Assembly: GCF_003258295.1 (NCBI RefSeq)
Contig: NZ_QKYN01000037.1
Location: 62,001-126,000 of the forward strand
Direction of reading: 5' to 3'
DNA length: 64,000 nt
Source: Streptacidiphilus pinicola
GTDB lineage: Bacteria > Actinomycetota > Actinomycetes > Streptomycetales > Streptomycetaceae
A program made the position numbers and the translations under genes. This document shows, piece after piece, positions 26,683 through 35,752 of this stretch. Numbering within the stretch: position 1 is the first letter of the stretch; each line of letters opens with the position of its first letter. The notes under the pieces are model-generated. The model worked only from the letters and a program-made list of their open reading frames with translations, ran no database searches and was not told the origin of the DNA.

Positions 26683-27753
26683 GTGCTTACACCACCCCGC
26701 TCCCTCGCCCTTTTCCGTCGCCGAGGGATCGTCAAGCTGTGCGCCATCATGGCCGCAGGAACGGCCGCCTTCTCCATTCCACTGGTGACGACGATGTCGA
26801 GTCCGGCGGCCGCGCTGCAGAAGAGCCCACAGGCGGCCGCCGAGGACGACACCGCCTACATCCAGCAACTGCTCGACAATCCGGTCGGCAACGTGGTGAA
26901 CCTTCCGTACCGGCCGCCTTCCAACCCGTTCATCATCAGGCCCGGGCTCACCATCCCGCGCGGTGAGGTCATCAGCGGGAACGGCACGACCCTGAGGGTC
27001 ATGAGCGGCTACGGAAACTACCGCGCCGTCCTGACGGCCCCGGCGAGCTCGGACCTTTCCGGTCTCACCATCAAGGGTGTCGACTTCGACCAGAATTCGG
27101 CAGGCAATCCGATTTCCGGCATGTGCGCCTCGACCGGATCGCAGAACTGTCTGTCGCCGGCCTCGCCCCGGTTCGTGCTCGCCGTCCTCTCCGGGACCGG
27201 AATAACCATAACCCAGGACACGTTCACCGGCACCAACAACACGAATACGGTTGTGACCGGCGGCGGAACGCACAACGTCATCCTGTCCTACAACACGTTC
27301 TCGACCGTGGACAGCCCATGGCACGACCACTCGTCCGTGTACACATCGGGGACCAATACGGAGATCTACGGGAACACCTTCAACGGCAATGCGGCCGTCG
27401 CCGCGGCCGTCGAGGTGCACGGCGACCAGGTGAACGTCAGCGCGAACAAGATAAGCGGCTACTACCGCGGATTCAACATCGTGGCTTCTGACACCGTCCT
27501 CTCGAACAACACCGTCTACGCGGCCGCGAACGTCGTCGACCTTTTCTCGGTCACGGCGCCCAGCCTGCACAATGTGGCCATCACGCAGAATTCCATCCAG
27601 CTCAACCTCCCCTACTGGCGACCGGTGATGCAGTCGCTCGGCCGGGCCATGCCGGCCCCTCAGTACACCCAGTTCGTCATCTACGACGCGGCTTCGACCT
27701 ACCCGTTCGCCGCCATCAGCATCACGGGGAACAAGTCGATCCCCCTCTCGTGA
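26683..27753 (+). CDS. Secreted right-handed parallel beta-helix protein
   Basis: A 356-residue exported protein. The N-terminus has a signal peptide (FRRRGIVKLCAIMAAGTAAFS and an Ala-rich end near residue 45). The body is Asn/Thr/Ser-rich with repeating hydrophobic rungs such as ITITQDTFTGTNN, NTEIYGNTFNGNA, VNVSANKISGYY and NVAITQNSIQL, the pattern of pectate-lyase-like beta-helices. Such folds bind or cleave polysaccharides; no catalytic residues can be assigned. GTG at 26683 has only a weak AAAGAAG site upstream. It may act on the polysaccharide made by the locus to its left (speculative). Confidence 0.78.
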   Translation: MLTPPRSLALFRRRGIVKLCAIMAAGTAAFSIPLVTTMSSPAAALQKSPQAAAEDDTAYIQQLLDNPVGNVVNLPYRPPSNPFIIRPGLTIPRGEVISGNGTTLRVMSGYGNYRAVLTAPASSDLSGLTIKGVDFDQNSAGNPISGMCASTGSQNCLSPASPRFVLAVLSGTGITITQDTFTGTNNTNTVVTGGGTHNVILSYNTFSTVDSPWHDHSSVYTSGTNTEIYGNTFNGNAAVAAAVEVHGDQVNVSANKISGYYRGFNIVASDTVLSNNTVYAAANVVDLFSVTAPSLHNVAITQNSIQLNLPYWRPVMQSLGRAMPAPQYTQFVIYDAASTYPFAAISITGNKSIPLS

Positions 27754-27824
27754 CGTGCCCACTCGCCTGGTCGGGACGTCCGCGTCCCCTCGCAGATCGT
27801 CCCCGTCCGGCGAAGCGATGACCA

Positions 27825-28907
27825 TCAGCCCTTCCCGTCCGGCGGAGGAGCCGGCCGCTGCCTCTGGCGCAGGACGATCAACGACCCCAGCGCCACGAGG
27901 ATGAGCGCTCCCAGAGAGGTGAGTGCGATGGCCCACAGGGGAGTGGTGGCGGCCGGCAGTACGGCGTAGGTGCCGGGACCTGAGTGGATGATCCTGGCCT
28001 GGGTCAGCGACGGCAGATCCACCGTGCCGGACCAGAGGACCGAGTCGCCGTTGTGGACGTCCAGGCGGACGCTGCACGGGAGTTGTCCGCTGTGCAGACC
28101 TGGAGCATTGACCGGAACTGTGGCCTGTCCGCCGGGCAGGACGGTCTGCAGGACGAGGACGTAGGAGTGGCGTCGGCCGCCCGTGCCGCAGGAGACGGTC
28201 CCTGTCGCCTTGGCGAACCTCTGCCCGTCGTTGCTCACGGGGATCAACAGGCGTGGCATGGATCCCATCCAGACCGCTGCCATCGGCGAAACCGTCAGGG
28301 CGGTCCTCATACGCGACAGTGGGCCGACGGTGACCGCGACACCCGTGGTGACTCTGTTGACGATGATCGCTTGCGCCGAGGCCTGCCCGTTGGAGCCGAC
28401 GCGTACCCTCGCGGGCCGATCGGCGGACTCGGCCGTGATACCAGCGAGGTACTGCGCGGAAGCGATGCCGTCGGGAACAGTCACCCGAAATGAGATCATC
28501 CGGCGCTCATGAGGAGCCAGACTCACCGTGGCGGGCAGCCCCGTCACCCAGCAACCCGGCCCCGCACACGCTCCAGGAGGGCTCTGATAGGCCGTGCCCG
28601 AGTTCGCTGCCGTGATGCCGTTGGAGACGTCCAGCTTCAACTGCTCGGCCACGTCGCCGGTGTTGGTGACGATCACGCTGTCCTGAAGCGATCCCCCGGG
28701 CGGCACCGAAAGATCGAAGTACGACCGCGGTGAGCCGGCCGGCGTCGGGGCCGGTGCCAGACCGAAGGTGGCAGGGCCGACGACGCCACTGTCACGTACC
28801 GGGCAGGCGGCTGCGGTCCCGGCGGCGGTCATCATCAGGGCGCTGAGGATCGCCACGCCTACCGCGGCCTGCGGGCCACGCGGGTGTGTGACGGGTGACG
28901 TGCTCAC
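27825..28907 (-). CDS. DUF916 (WxL-protein peptidoglycan-domain) membrane protein
   Basis: A 360-residue exported protein. It has a signal peptide (about 17-40), a DUF916-like beta-sandwich (YFDLSVPPGGSLQDSVIVTN through PDGIASAQYLAGITAESAD), a second domain, and a C-terminal TM (about 328-350) with a basic Pro-rich tail. In Firmicutes, DUF916 proteins work with WxL-domain proteins on the cell surface. GTG at 28907 has an excellent AAGGAGG site; the frame opens earlier at 28931. The two genes upstream on the same strand encode WxL-like proteins, matching that arrangement. Confidence 0.8.
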   Translation of the reverse strand: MSTSPVTHPRGPQAAVGVAILSALMMTAAGTAAACPVRDSGVVGPATFGLAPAPTPAGSPRSYFDLSVPPGGSLQDSVIVTNTGDVAEQLKLDVSNGITAANSGTAYQSPPGACAGPGCWVTGLPATVSLAPHERRMISFRVTVPDGIASAQYLAGITAESADRPARVRVGSNGQASAQAIIVNRVTTGVAVTVGPLSRMRTALTVSPMAAVWMGSMPRLLIPVSNDGQRFAKATGTVSCGTGGRRHSYVLVLQTVLPGGQATVPVNAPGLHSGQLPCSVRLDVHNGDSVLWSGTVDLPSLTQARIIHSGPGTYAVLPAATTPLWAIALTSLGALILVALGSLIVLRQRQRPAPPPDGKG

Positions 28908-28938
28908 CGGATCGCCTCCTTGGCGCGGCATGCTCCGC

Positions 28939-30312
28939 TCATGGCCCCGACACCACCGTCGCAGTCACGGTCGAGGTGTAGGAACCGGCTCTGGCGTTGG
29001 CGGGGATGTTGATCCACCATCCGACCGGATGAGCCGCGCTGGCGCCGCCAAGGGTGGCCGGGCCCACGCCGCTGCCAGCCGGATCGTCGTAGACGGTCAG
29101 CGGGGTCGGCGTGGAGGCGCCGGTGGTGATGGCGACCGGATAGGCCGTGCTGGAGACCGGAGGCGTGCAGCTGGTCATGCAGATCGAGCTGGGCGCCGTG
29201 GTGGCCGTGGGCGAGGACAGACTGCCGGTGAGCACGAGGGTGCCCGAATCGGGCAGGGTGTGGGCGCCGGAGGTGAACGTCGTGGCCGAGACGGTGATGT
29301 GCCAGCCCGCGCCCGAGTTGGTCTCGTCGTCCACGCTGAACCGCTGGTCCGCGGCGACGGCGTCGACGGCGCTCTGGTCGGTTCCGGTGAGTGCGGCGGC
29401 CCAGTTCAGTGCGCTCGGCGAGGTGAGCTTCAGAGGACCGGTGAACGACACGGCCGGGGTGACACCGGAGTCGATGGGGGTGCTCGGCCCGCTTCTGGTC
29501 ACGATCTCGGAGGTGTAGGTACCCGCCGTGGAGGTGTTGGTGAGTCCGTCGACCTCGATCGAGAACGCGGTCGGAGTGAGCGTGAGCAGGGAGATGCCCG
29601 AGTAGGTCAAGGTCGTCCCGGAGAGGCTCACGCTGCCGCCCAGGCCTGAGGGGGTGACGCTGCCGAGGGTAGGCGTCCCGGCCGTGCCGGGTGGCACCGA
29701 CATCGTGACCGAGGTGATGGTCAGGCTCGCGGTCGCCGTGGTGAAGGTGAAGGTGTAGCCGGCGTTCGTGGCACCGACGGACGTGGAGGACACTGACCAC
29801 CCCGGGCCACTGAGCGCTCGGGCGGTGAAGGTCACCCCGCTGCTGGTGGCGGTGTCCACCGCACTCGCTCCGCTGAGGGTGGTGACCGTGGAGGTGTAGC
29901 CGCCGGCGGTACCGGTGTTGGTCAGCCCGTTGACCTGGATCGAGACCGCCGTACCCGAGGCGACGGTGGTGGAGGAGAAGGAGTAGGTGAGCGTGCTTCC
30001 GGCCAGGGAAGCGCTGCCGCCCGCCGCACTGGCCGGACGCACCGTGCCCACGCTCACGCTCCCACCCGTTCCGGACGGCACCGTCATCGTGACCGAACTG
30101 AGCGAGGAGGTCGTCGCCGTGGTGAAGGCGTAGGCGTAACTCGCGCCCGTAGCACCGGTCGTCGTCCTGCTCGCCGTCCACGTGACGGAAGAAAGCGTCG
30201 CCGCACTCGCGCGAGGGCCGAGCCAGAGGATGCTCATCACGCACCACACGACCGCCAGTACCCGCCGGCCCAACGGCCGTCGGCCGGACTCGCTCAACCG
30301 ATCCTCCGTCAC
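28939..30312 (-). CDS. Secreted Ser/Thr-rich protein with duplicated beta-domain and WxL-like domain
   Basis: A 457-residue exported protein. After a signal peptide (TM about 16-33) come two copies of a ~125-residue beta-domain. They share the patterns SVTMTVPSGTGG / SVTMSVPPGTAG and VNGLTNTGTAGGYTS / VDGLTNTSTAGTYTS. The C-terminal ~160 residues resemble a WxL domain (LTSPSALNWAAALTG, VDDETNSGAGWHITVSATTF, WWINIPANARAGSYTSTVT). The domain is nearly paralogous to the whole next protein upstream. GTG at 30312 is annotated; TTG at 30297 has a better placed GGAGG. No sorting signal or TM is seen at the C-terminus, so attachment would be through the WxL-like domain. Confidence 0.75.
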   Translation of the reverse strand: MTEDRLSESGRRPLGRRVLAVVWCVMSILWLGPRASAATLSSVTWTASRTTTGATGASYAYAFTTATTSSLSSVTMTVPSGTGGSVSVGTVRPASAAGGSASLAGSTLTYSFSSTTVASGTAVSIQVNGLTNTGTAGGYTSTVTTLSGASAVDTATSSGVTFTARALSGPGWSVSSTSVGATNAGYTFTFTTATASLTITSVTMSVPPGTAGTPTLGSVTPSGLGGSVSLSGTTLTYSGISLLTLTPTAFSIEVDGLTNTSTAGTYTSEIVTRSGPSTPIDSGVTPAVSFTGPLKLTSPSALNWAAALTGTDQSAVDAVAADQRFSVDDETNSGAGWHITVSATTFTSGAHTLPDSGTLVLTGSLSSPTATTAPSSICMTSCTPPVSSTAYPVAITTGASTPTPLTVYDDPAGSGVGPATLGGASAAHPVGWWINIPANARAGSYTSTVTATVVSGP

Positions 30313-30336
30313 TGCGTCCGTCGTCCCCGTTCGGCT

Positions 30337-31002
30337 TCAGGGTCCGGAGATGACTTCCATGGTGATGGTGGACGTGTAGGTGCCCGCGGCTGCGCCGGCC
30401 GGGATGTTGATCCACCAACCGATCGGGCTGGCCGCTGTGCTGCCGCCGATGACGACCTGTCCCAGGCCGGTACCCGCCGCGGTGTCGTAGACCGTGACCG
30501 GCGTCGGCGAGGAAGCGGCCGTGGTGACGGCGACGGGGTAGGTGGTCGAGTTGCTCGGCAGGGTGCATGTCCCGGTACAGGTGGCGGATGGTGCGGTGCC
30601 GGCGCTCACCGAACTCGTGCTGCCGTTGGTGGAGAACGTGCCGGCGTCGGGAAGGGTGTGCGACCCGCTGGTGAACGTGGTGGCGGAGGTGGTGACGTGC
30701 CAGCCCGCACCACTGCCCGTGGCGTCGTCGACGGTGTACTGCTGGTCCGCGGCCGTGGTGTCGACGACGCTCTGGTTGAGGCCGTTCAACGTCGTGGCCC
30801 AGGCCAGCGACGACGGCGAGGTCAAGGTCAAGGTGCCCGCGCTCAGCGTGGCGGTACCGGTCAGGGTGCAACTGGTGCCCGCCGCGATCGCCGAACCGCA
30901 GGCGACGGCGTTCGCCGTGTCGGGCGGTGCCACGGCGGACCCTGCCGACAACCCACCAACCAGGACCGCCAACGCGCCGAACGCGCGAGAAAGGCGTCGC
31001 AT
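30337..31002 (-). CDS. Secreted WxL-like domain protein
   Basis: A 221-residue protein consisting of a signal peptide (about 7-32) and a single WxL-like domain. The domain shows LTSPSSLAWATTLNG, VDDATGSGAGWHVTTSATTF, TPVTVYDTAAGTGLG and WWINIPAGAAAGTYTSTIT. It closely matches the C-terminal domain of its downstream neighbour, so the two probably arose by duplication. ATG at 31002 has GGAAGG/GGTGAAG upstream; the frame is open further but unconserved. It is the first gene of the WxL/DUF916 operon. The 12-bp palindrome GGAACGCGTTCC (31027-31038) lies 25 bp before the start and could be an operator. Confidence 0.77.
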   Translation of the reverse strand: MRRLSRAFGALAVLVGGLSAGSAVAPPDTANAVACGSAIAAGTSCTLTGTATLSAGTLTLTSPSSLAWATTLNGLNQSVVDTTAADQQYTVDDATGSGAGWHVTTSATTFTSGSHTLPDAGTFSTNGSTSSVSAGTAPSATCTGTCTLPSNSTTYPVAVTTAASSPTPVTVYDTAAGTGLGQVVIGGSTAASPIGWWINIPAGAAAGTYTSTITMEVISGP

Positions 31003-31302
31003 GGCTTCACCGCCTTCCACTCGTGGGGAACGCGTTCCACAGGCAACGACCGAGATGACACTCAGCCACGATACGAAACGCGACATCCGGGGCAACTCGA
31101 CGGACTTGCGGGCTCGACGTAATTCCCCACCGGCGTCGCGCTCATGTGCCCACGGCCGGACGGGTGGTGTTTCGGCGCCTGCGCGAGCTCCTTCGGGCAC
31201 GTCATCGGCGCACGTCAAAACGATTCTCTCGCCTCGTGGGAAGGCTGACGGTAAGCACGTCGGGGTCCCGGCGCCGTCGCGGACCCAGCCAGTGTGGCGG
31301 TC

Positions 31303-31647
31303 ATGGCAATTGATCTGAAGCAGACGGCGATCCACCCTGACCTGGCGGCCGTCCTTCCGACGTGCAACACCCGAGAGGCGGTGCGGGCGGCCCTGGGTGA
31401 CACCCAGGGCAACATCCTCAAGGGCCACGACCGCGGCTCCAGCCGCCATCTGTTCGTCACCTTCAGGACGAGCAGCGGCGGCGACCGGACCAAGGCCCGG
31501 CAGTGGCCGGCTTCGATGGCCCAACCCGAGTACGTCACCTCGGCCCTGACGCAGTGGGAGGAGGCCGCCACCTTCGTGCCGAGCCTGAGCGCGCTGCGAC
31601 GCTTCAGCACCGTCGAACCGGCCGCCTCGCGCGGGGCCGGAGCATGA
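31303..31647 (+). pseudogene. Dyp-type peroxidase N-terminal fragment
   Basis: A 114-residue frame that resembles only the first part of Dyp-type haem peroxidases, in the family motif LGDTQGNILKGHDRGSSRHLFVTF. Full enzymes are about 300-450 residues and need the downstream GXXDG motif and proximal His, which are absent. The frame ends at 31647, where an ATGA overlap begins the FAD enzyme. There is no ribosome-binding site at ATG 31303 or GTG 31294. It may be a decayed peroxidase or a small retained domain co-translated with the oxidase. Confidence 0.55.
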
Positions 31648-33104
31648 GCATCCACCACCACGCCGTGGACGGTCTGGCCCGGCGCCTGAGCGGCTACGTC
31701 CGTGAGCCGGGCAGCCCCGCGTACGACCGCGTCGTCGCCATCGACAACGGCCGCACGCGGACGCCGCCGGCGTACCTCGTGCGGGCCAACGCGGTGGCCG
31801 ACGTCGCAGGCGCCATCGACTTCGCCAGGGCACTGGAGCTGCCGTTGACCGTGCGCGGCGGTGGCCACAGCGCCGCCGGCTACCGCCTCAACCGCGGCGG
31901 CGTGGTCCTGGACCTCGCTCTGATGAGAGCGATGACGTTGGACCGGGAGACCCGGCGGCTGCGCGTCCAGATGGGCGCCACCTGGAACGACGTGTACAGG
32001 TACGTGGCCCGCAGCGCGGCTCCGCTGATCCCGGTCGGCGGCGGCTGCCTGACCGTGGGCCCGCCCGACTTCCTGCAGGGCGGCGGCTACAGCCTCGTCT
32101 CCCGCTCCTACGGGCTCGGCAGCGACAACGTCGTGGAGATCAAGCTCGTCGACGCCGCGGGCCGACTGCGCACCCTGACCGCGGACGCCCCCGACGAGGC
32201 CGACCGGGAACTGTTCTGGGCCTGCCGGGGCGGTGGCGGCGGCAACTTCGGTGTCGCCGTCGAGATGACCCTGCAGTTGCAGACGCCCGCGGCGGCGACC
32301 ATGCTCGGCGGCCGGCTCTCCTACCCGCTCGAACGAGCGTCCGAGGTGATCGCGGCCTATGACGCGTGGACGAAGGACCTTCCGGAGGCGATGGCCGCCT
32401 ACGGCCACGTCGGCCTCGAACCCGACCCTGCCGAGCCGACCCGGAAGATCCCCGCCTTCCGGATCACCCCCGTCTACAACGGGGAGTACGCCGACGGCAC
32501 AGACCTGATCCAGCCGATGCTGCGCCTGGCCCCCTTCGACGCGCGCTTCTACTCGATGCCGCTCCCGGCCTGGGAGAGCGTCATGGGCCGGTCCACCGTG
32601 GTCGGCGAACGCCAGGCCTACATCCGTTCGGGGATGATCGGCGAGACGGGCTGGCACCCGGACATGATCCACTCCGTCCAGGAGATGATCGCCCGCTCGC
32701 CCTCACCCGACAGTTTCGTGGCCTGGACGCACGGCCGCGGCAAGGTCCGGCACCCGGACGGGCAGAACCACGGGCCCTACCCGCACCGCGACAGGCGCTA
32801 CATCTTCGAGCTGAAGGCCGTCTGGACCGACCCGGCGCAGACCCGGTCCAACGTGGAGTGGGCCTTCGATTTCGGCGAGGCGCTCAGCGCCGACTTCCAC
32901 GGCGCCCACGTGAACGACATGGACCCGCTGCGGAAGGACTGGGCCACCGCCTACTACGGCGAGAACCTGGCCCGGCTGCGGGCGATCAAGGCCGCCACCG
33001 ACCCCGATGGCTTCTTCCGGTTCCAGCAGTCGGTCGACTCCGCCTTCGAACCGGACCTGCGCCGCCCGCTGGACCTCAGCCCCCTCAACCGCACCATCTG
33101 CTGA
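31644..33104 (+). CDS. FAD-dependent oxidase of the berberine-bridge (PCMH/BBE) family
   Basis: A 486-residue flavoenzyme. The PCMH FAD-binding domain (about 35-215) shows PLTVRGGGHSAAGYRLNRGG, with the His that usually anchors FAD covalently, and FLQGGGYSLVSRSYGLGSDNV. In many BBEs a Cys for a second covalent bond lies in the later segment; here that position reads GGGGNFGV without a clear Cys, so attachment is probably single. The C-terminal BBE end is YYGENLARLRAIKAATDPDGFFRFQQSV. It oxidises an alcohol, sugar or secondary metabolite with O2. It overlaps the peroxidase fragment (ATGA) and precedes the ferritin-like gene by 57 bp. Confidence 0.88.
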   Translation: MSIHHHAVDGLARRLSGYVREPGSPAYDRVVAIDNGRTRTPPAYLVRANAVADVAGAIDFARALELPLTVRGGGHSAAGYRLNRGGVVLDLALMRAMTLDRETRRLRVQMGATWNDVYRYVARSAAPLIPVGGGCLTVGPPDFLQGGGYSLVSRSYGLGSDNVVEIKLVDAAGRLRTLTADAPDEADRELFWACRGGGGGNFGVAVEMTLQLQTPAAATMLGGRLSYPLERASEVIAAYDAWTKDLPEAMAAYGHVGLEPDPAEPTRKIPAFRITPVYNGEYADGTDLIQPMLRLAPFDARFYSMPLPAWESVMGRSTVVGERQAYIRSGMIGETGWHPDMIHSVQEMIARSPSPDSFVAWTHGRGKVRHPDGQNHGPYPHRDRRYIFELKAVWTDPAQTRSNVEWAFDFGEALSADFHGAHVNDMDPLRKDWATAYYGENLARLRAIKAATDPDGFFRFQQSVDSAFEPDLRRPLDLSPLNRTIC

Positions 33105-33161
33105 GCCCGCAGCCCACGGGAGCACTCACATGAACACCACGTGCCTGAAGGAGCACGAGAA

Positions 33162-34340
33162 ATGACCGTAGACGCACCCGCCCCGATCTCCACGCTCAAG
33201 GACCTCAAGGCCGCCCTGCAACTCGCCATCGGCCTCGAACTCAGCACCATCCCCGTGTACCTGACCGCCCTCTACTCCCTGAAGGAGGGCCACAACACCG
33301 ACGTGGCCGTGGCGATCCGCAGCGTCGTCATGGAGGAGATGCTTCACATGACCCTCGCCGCCAACGTCCTCAATGCTCTCGGCGAGGTCCCCTGCACAGC
33401 CCCGGTCGACTTCCAGAGTCGCAGGAACCTGAGCCCGATCCCGGCCTACCCGCTGGAGAGCCCCCTCGTTTCCGGCATCGGCAAGCTCGATCTGCGGCCG
33501 CTCACACCCGAAGCGGTGGCGGGCTTCGTCCGCATCGAGCACCCGCTGCACGGCGCCGCCGAGCTGGCGGACATCCCACTCAGCTCAAGCGGCTACCGCA
33601 CCATCGGCCAGTTCTACAACGCGATCGACCACGCGCTCGGCGACCGCACCGTCTGCCCGGACGACGCCTTCGAGCCGCTGCGCCAAGTACCGGGCAGCGC
33701 CTACTACGGAGGCGCCGGCCGCGTGATCGAGGTCACGGACCGGGAGACGGCACGGCAGGCCGTCAGGACGATCCTGGACCAGGGCGAGGGCCTGCCCGAG
33801 GAGTACCTCCACGAGCCGGCCAAGAAGGTCACGGACGCCGACCGGCTCGGCTCCGGCTGGCAGATGTACTCCCACTACGCCCGCTTCCGCGAGATCCAGA
33901 CCGGCCGCCGGTTCCGCACCGACCAGCTGGCCGAGGACCCACCCGCGGGCGCGATGCTGCTCGTCGACTACAGCGCCGTCCACCCGGCGCTCTCCGTCCC
34001 CCGCAACTTCCACACCCTCGGCAGCTCGGAAGCCGCCGCCCTGGACGCCTTCGACCTCGCCTACTCCGAGCTGGTCGACGACGTCTACCTCGCCTTCGCG
34101 CGCCGGCCGAGACAGGTCTCCAGCCCGCCGGTCGCAGACCCCGGCCGGGACCGTCCGACGCTCCAGCCGGCGGTCCACGGCATGTACGCCCTGAAGATCC
34201 GGGCCATCACCCTGATGCGCACCCCCAACCCGGCCGCGCCCGGGCGCACCCTGTGCCCCCGTTTCGCCTACGTGCCGCCGGGCGGCGACCGCGACAAGCT
34301 CGTGCAGGACGTCGCGACCATGCGCGGACTGCACCGGTGA
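33162..34340 (+). CDS. Ferritin-like protein of the VioB/iminophenylpyruvate dimer synthase type
   Basis: A 392-residue protein. The N-terminal helical half (about 10-190) resembles the ferritin-like domain of VioB/RebD/StaD-type enzymes: LQLAIGLELSTIPVYLTALYS and VVMEEMLHMTLAANVLNALGE, with Glu and the EEMLH motif as potential iron ligands. VioB enzymes dimerise imino acids using haem and a ferritin-like domain, but here only the ferritin-like part and an unrelated C-terminal half are seen. ATG at 33162 follows AAGGAG. With the FAD oxidase it may form an oxidative metabolite pathway; the substrate is unknown. Confidence 0.8.
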   Translation: MTVDAPAPISTLKDLKAALQLAIGLELSTIPVYLTALYSLKEGHNTDVAVAIRSVVMEEMLHMTLAANVLNALGEVPCTAPVDFQSRRNLSPIPAYPLESPLVSGIGKLDLRPLTPEAVAGFVRIEHPLHGAAELADIPLSSSGYRTIGQFYNAIDHALGDRTVCPDDAFEPLRQVPGSAYYGGAGRVIEVTDRETARQAVRTILDQGEGLPEEYLHEPAKKVTDADRLGSGWQMYSHYARFREIQTGRRFRTDQLAEDPPAGAMLLVDYSAVHPALSVPRNFHTLGSSEAAALDAFDLAYSELVDDVYLAFARRPRQVSSPPVADPGRDRPTLQPAVHGMYALKIRAITLMRTPNPAAPGRTLCPRFAYVPPGGDRDKLVQDVATMRGLHR

Positions 34341-34402
34341 TCTCCATGGTCACCAAGTGGTGGTGGCCGCCGCCGCGCGGGCAACCGGGAGAACCGGCAC
34401 CG

Positions 34403-35752
34403 TCAGGGCAGCTTCCACTGCTGGTTGGTGCTGTCCGCGCAGGTCCAGATCTGGGCCTGGGTGCCCGAGCCGCCCCAGCCGGTGTCGTCCAGGCACTTGC
34501 CCGAATTCGGATTCAGCAGTTCGCCGTTGGACTGCGGCACCCACGTCTGCGCGCCGGTTCCGTTGCAGTCGTACAGGTCCACGGTCGTGCCGTTGGCCGT
34601 ACCGGCCGCGTTGACGTCCAGGCACTTGCCCAACACGGTGAGCTGGTTGCTGGACGTCACCGTCCACTGCTGGGCGCTCGTGCCGTTGCAGGTGTAGATC
34701 TGCACCGGGTTGAAGTTGGCGGTGCTGGCCGAGCGGTCGTCCAGGCACAGGCCGTTGTAGGCCAGCGTGACCTGACCCGTGCCACCGCCGGGCGGTGGGG
34801 TGGTGTTGCCGGTGAGCTGGTTGAAGATGCGCGAGTAGGCGTAGCCGACCGGCTTGTCGTAACCGTCGACCTCCCAGAACGCCAGCTCGGAGATGCCGTT
34901 GGAGGCCGCGAAGCTCTCCAGCGACTGCGCGTCCGACTGGGAGAAGACCATGCCGTCGTCGTTGGTGCCGGCGATCGGGGTCAGGCCCATCTTCGCGTAC
35001 GCGGCCGCGGTGGAGATGCCGTACAGACCCGCAAGTTGGCTGGCCGTGCCCTGCGCGGAGGACTCGGCGTCGCCGAGCACCGGCTTGTTGTCGTAGTAGT
35101 CCATGGTCATGATGTTGACCAGGGAGACGTTGACGCCCGCGCTCTGCGCGTCCTGCAGCAGCGCGTACTGCGAGGCGTTGCCGGTCGGCAGGCCGCTGGC
35201 CGAGACGCCCAGGGTGAAGTCGACCTGCACGTTCGGGTTCTGGCGCTGCAAAGCGGCCAGGGCCTGGTCGCGGCGCGAGGTCGCGGCGGTGTCGGACAGC
35301 GTGGAGCCCTCGATGTCGAAGTCCAGCCGGGTCACGCCGGTGCTGTTGACGATGTTCGCGTAGGCGTTGGTGAGGGACGTGACGTCCGTACAGGTCTGCG
35401 CCAGTTCCCCGCCGGACGCGCCGCCGGAGGAGATCATGACCTGCCCGCCGCTCGACTGGAGCGAACTGATCTGGGAGTTGAAGGTGTTGAGGGCGTAGTT
35501 CCCGGCTTCCCACATCGGCGTACAGCCCGACTGCGGGATGAGGAACGCCAGCGTGTAGTCCTTCAGGCCGGTGGCGCTCATATCGGCCGCCATGTCACCT
35601 GCGGTGCTGGAGGAGAGTTGCAGGTACGGGGCGGCGAACGAGCCGGGGAAGGCCGGACCCGCGGCCTGCGCGGACGGCTGCACGCCGAGCGCCAGGCCGC
35701 CTGCGGCGAGCGGCAGCGCGACTGCCGAAGCCAGGGCGCGAAGTGATCGCAT
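34403..35752 (-). CDS. Secreted GH18 chitinase-like hydrolase with ricin-type lectin domain
   Basis: A 449-residue secreted enzyme. It has a signal peptide (1-31, ending QAA), a GH18-type barrel (about 38-310) with the catalytic DxDxE motif in RLDFDIEGS (D144, D146, E148), a Gly/Pro linker (PPPGGG) and a C-terminal ricin-B beta-trefoil lectin (about 328-449) with three repeats ending QQWTV, QTWVP and QQWKL. It should degrade chitin or related GlcNAc polymers outside the cell. ATG at 35752 has a perfect AAGGAG. A DasR-like operator and promoter are upstream. Confidence 0.88.
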   Translation of the reverse strand: MRSLRALASAVALPLAAGGLALGVQPSAQAAGPAFPGSFAAPYLQLSSSTAGDMAADMSATGLKDYTLAFLIPQSGCTPMWEAGNYALNTFNSQISSLQSSGGQVMISSGGASGGELAQTCTDVTSLTNAYANIVNSTGVTRLDFDIEGSTLSDTAATSRRDQALAALQRQNPNVQVDFTLGVSASGLPTGNASQYALLQDAQSAGVNVSLVNIMTMDYYDNKPVLGDAESSAQGTASQLAGLYGISTAAAYAKMGLTPIAGTNDDGMVFSQSDAQSLESFAASNGISELAFWEVDGYDKPVGYAYSRIFNQLTGNTTPPPGGGTGQVTLAYNGLCLDDRSASTANFNPVQIYTCNGTSAQQWTVTSSNQLTVLGKCLDVNAAGTANGTTVDLYDCNGTGAQTWVPQSNGELLNPNSGKCLDDTGWGGSGTQAQIWTCADSTNQQWKLP

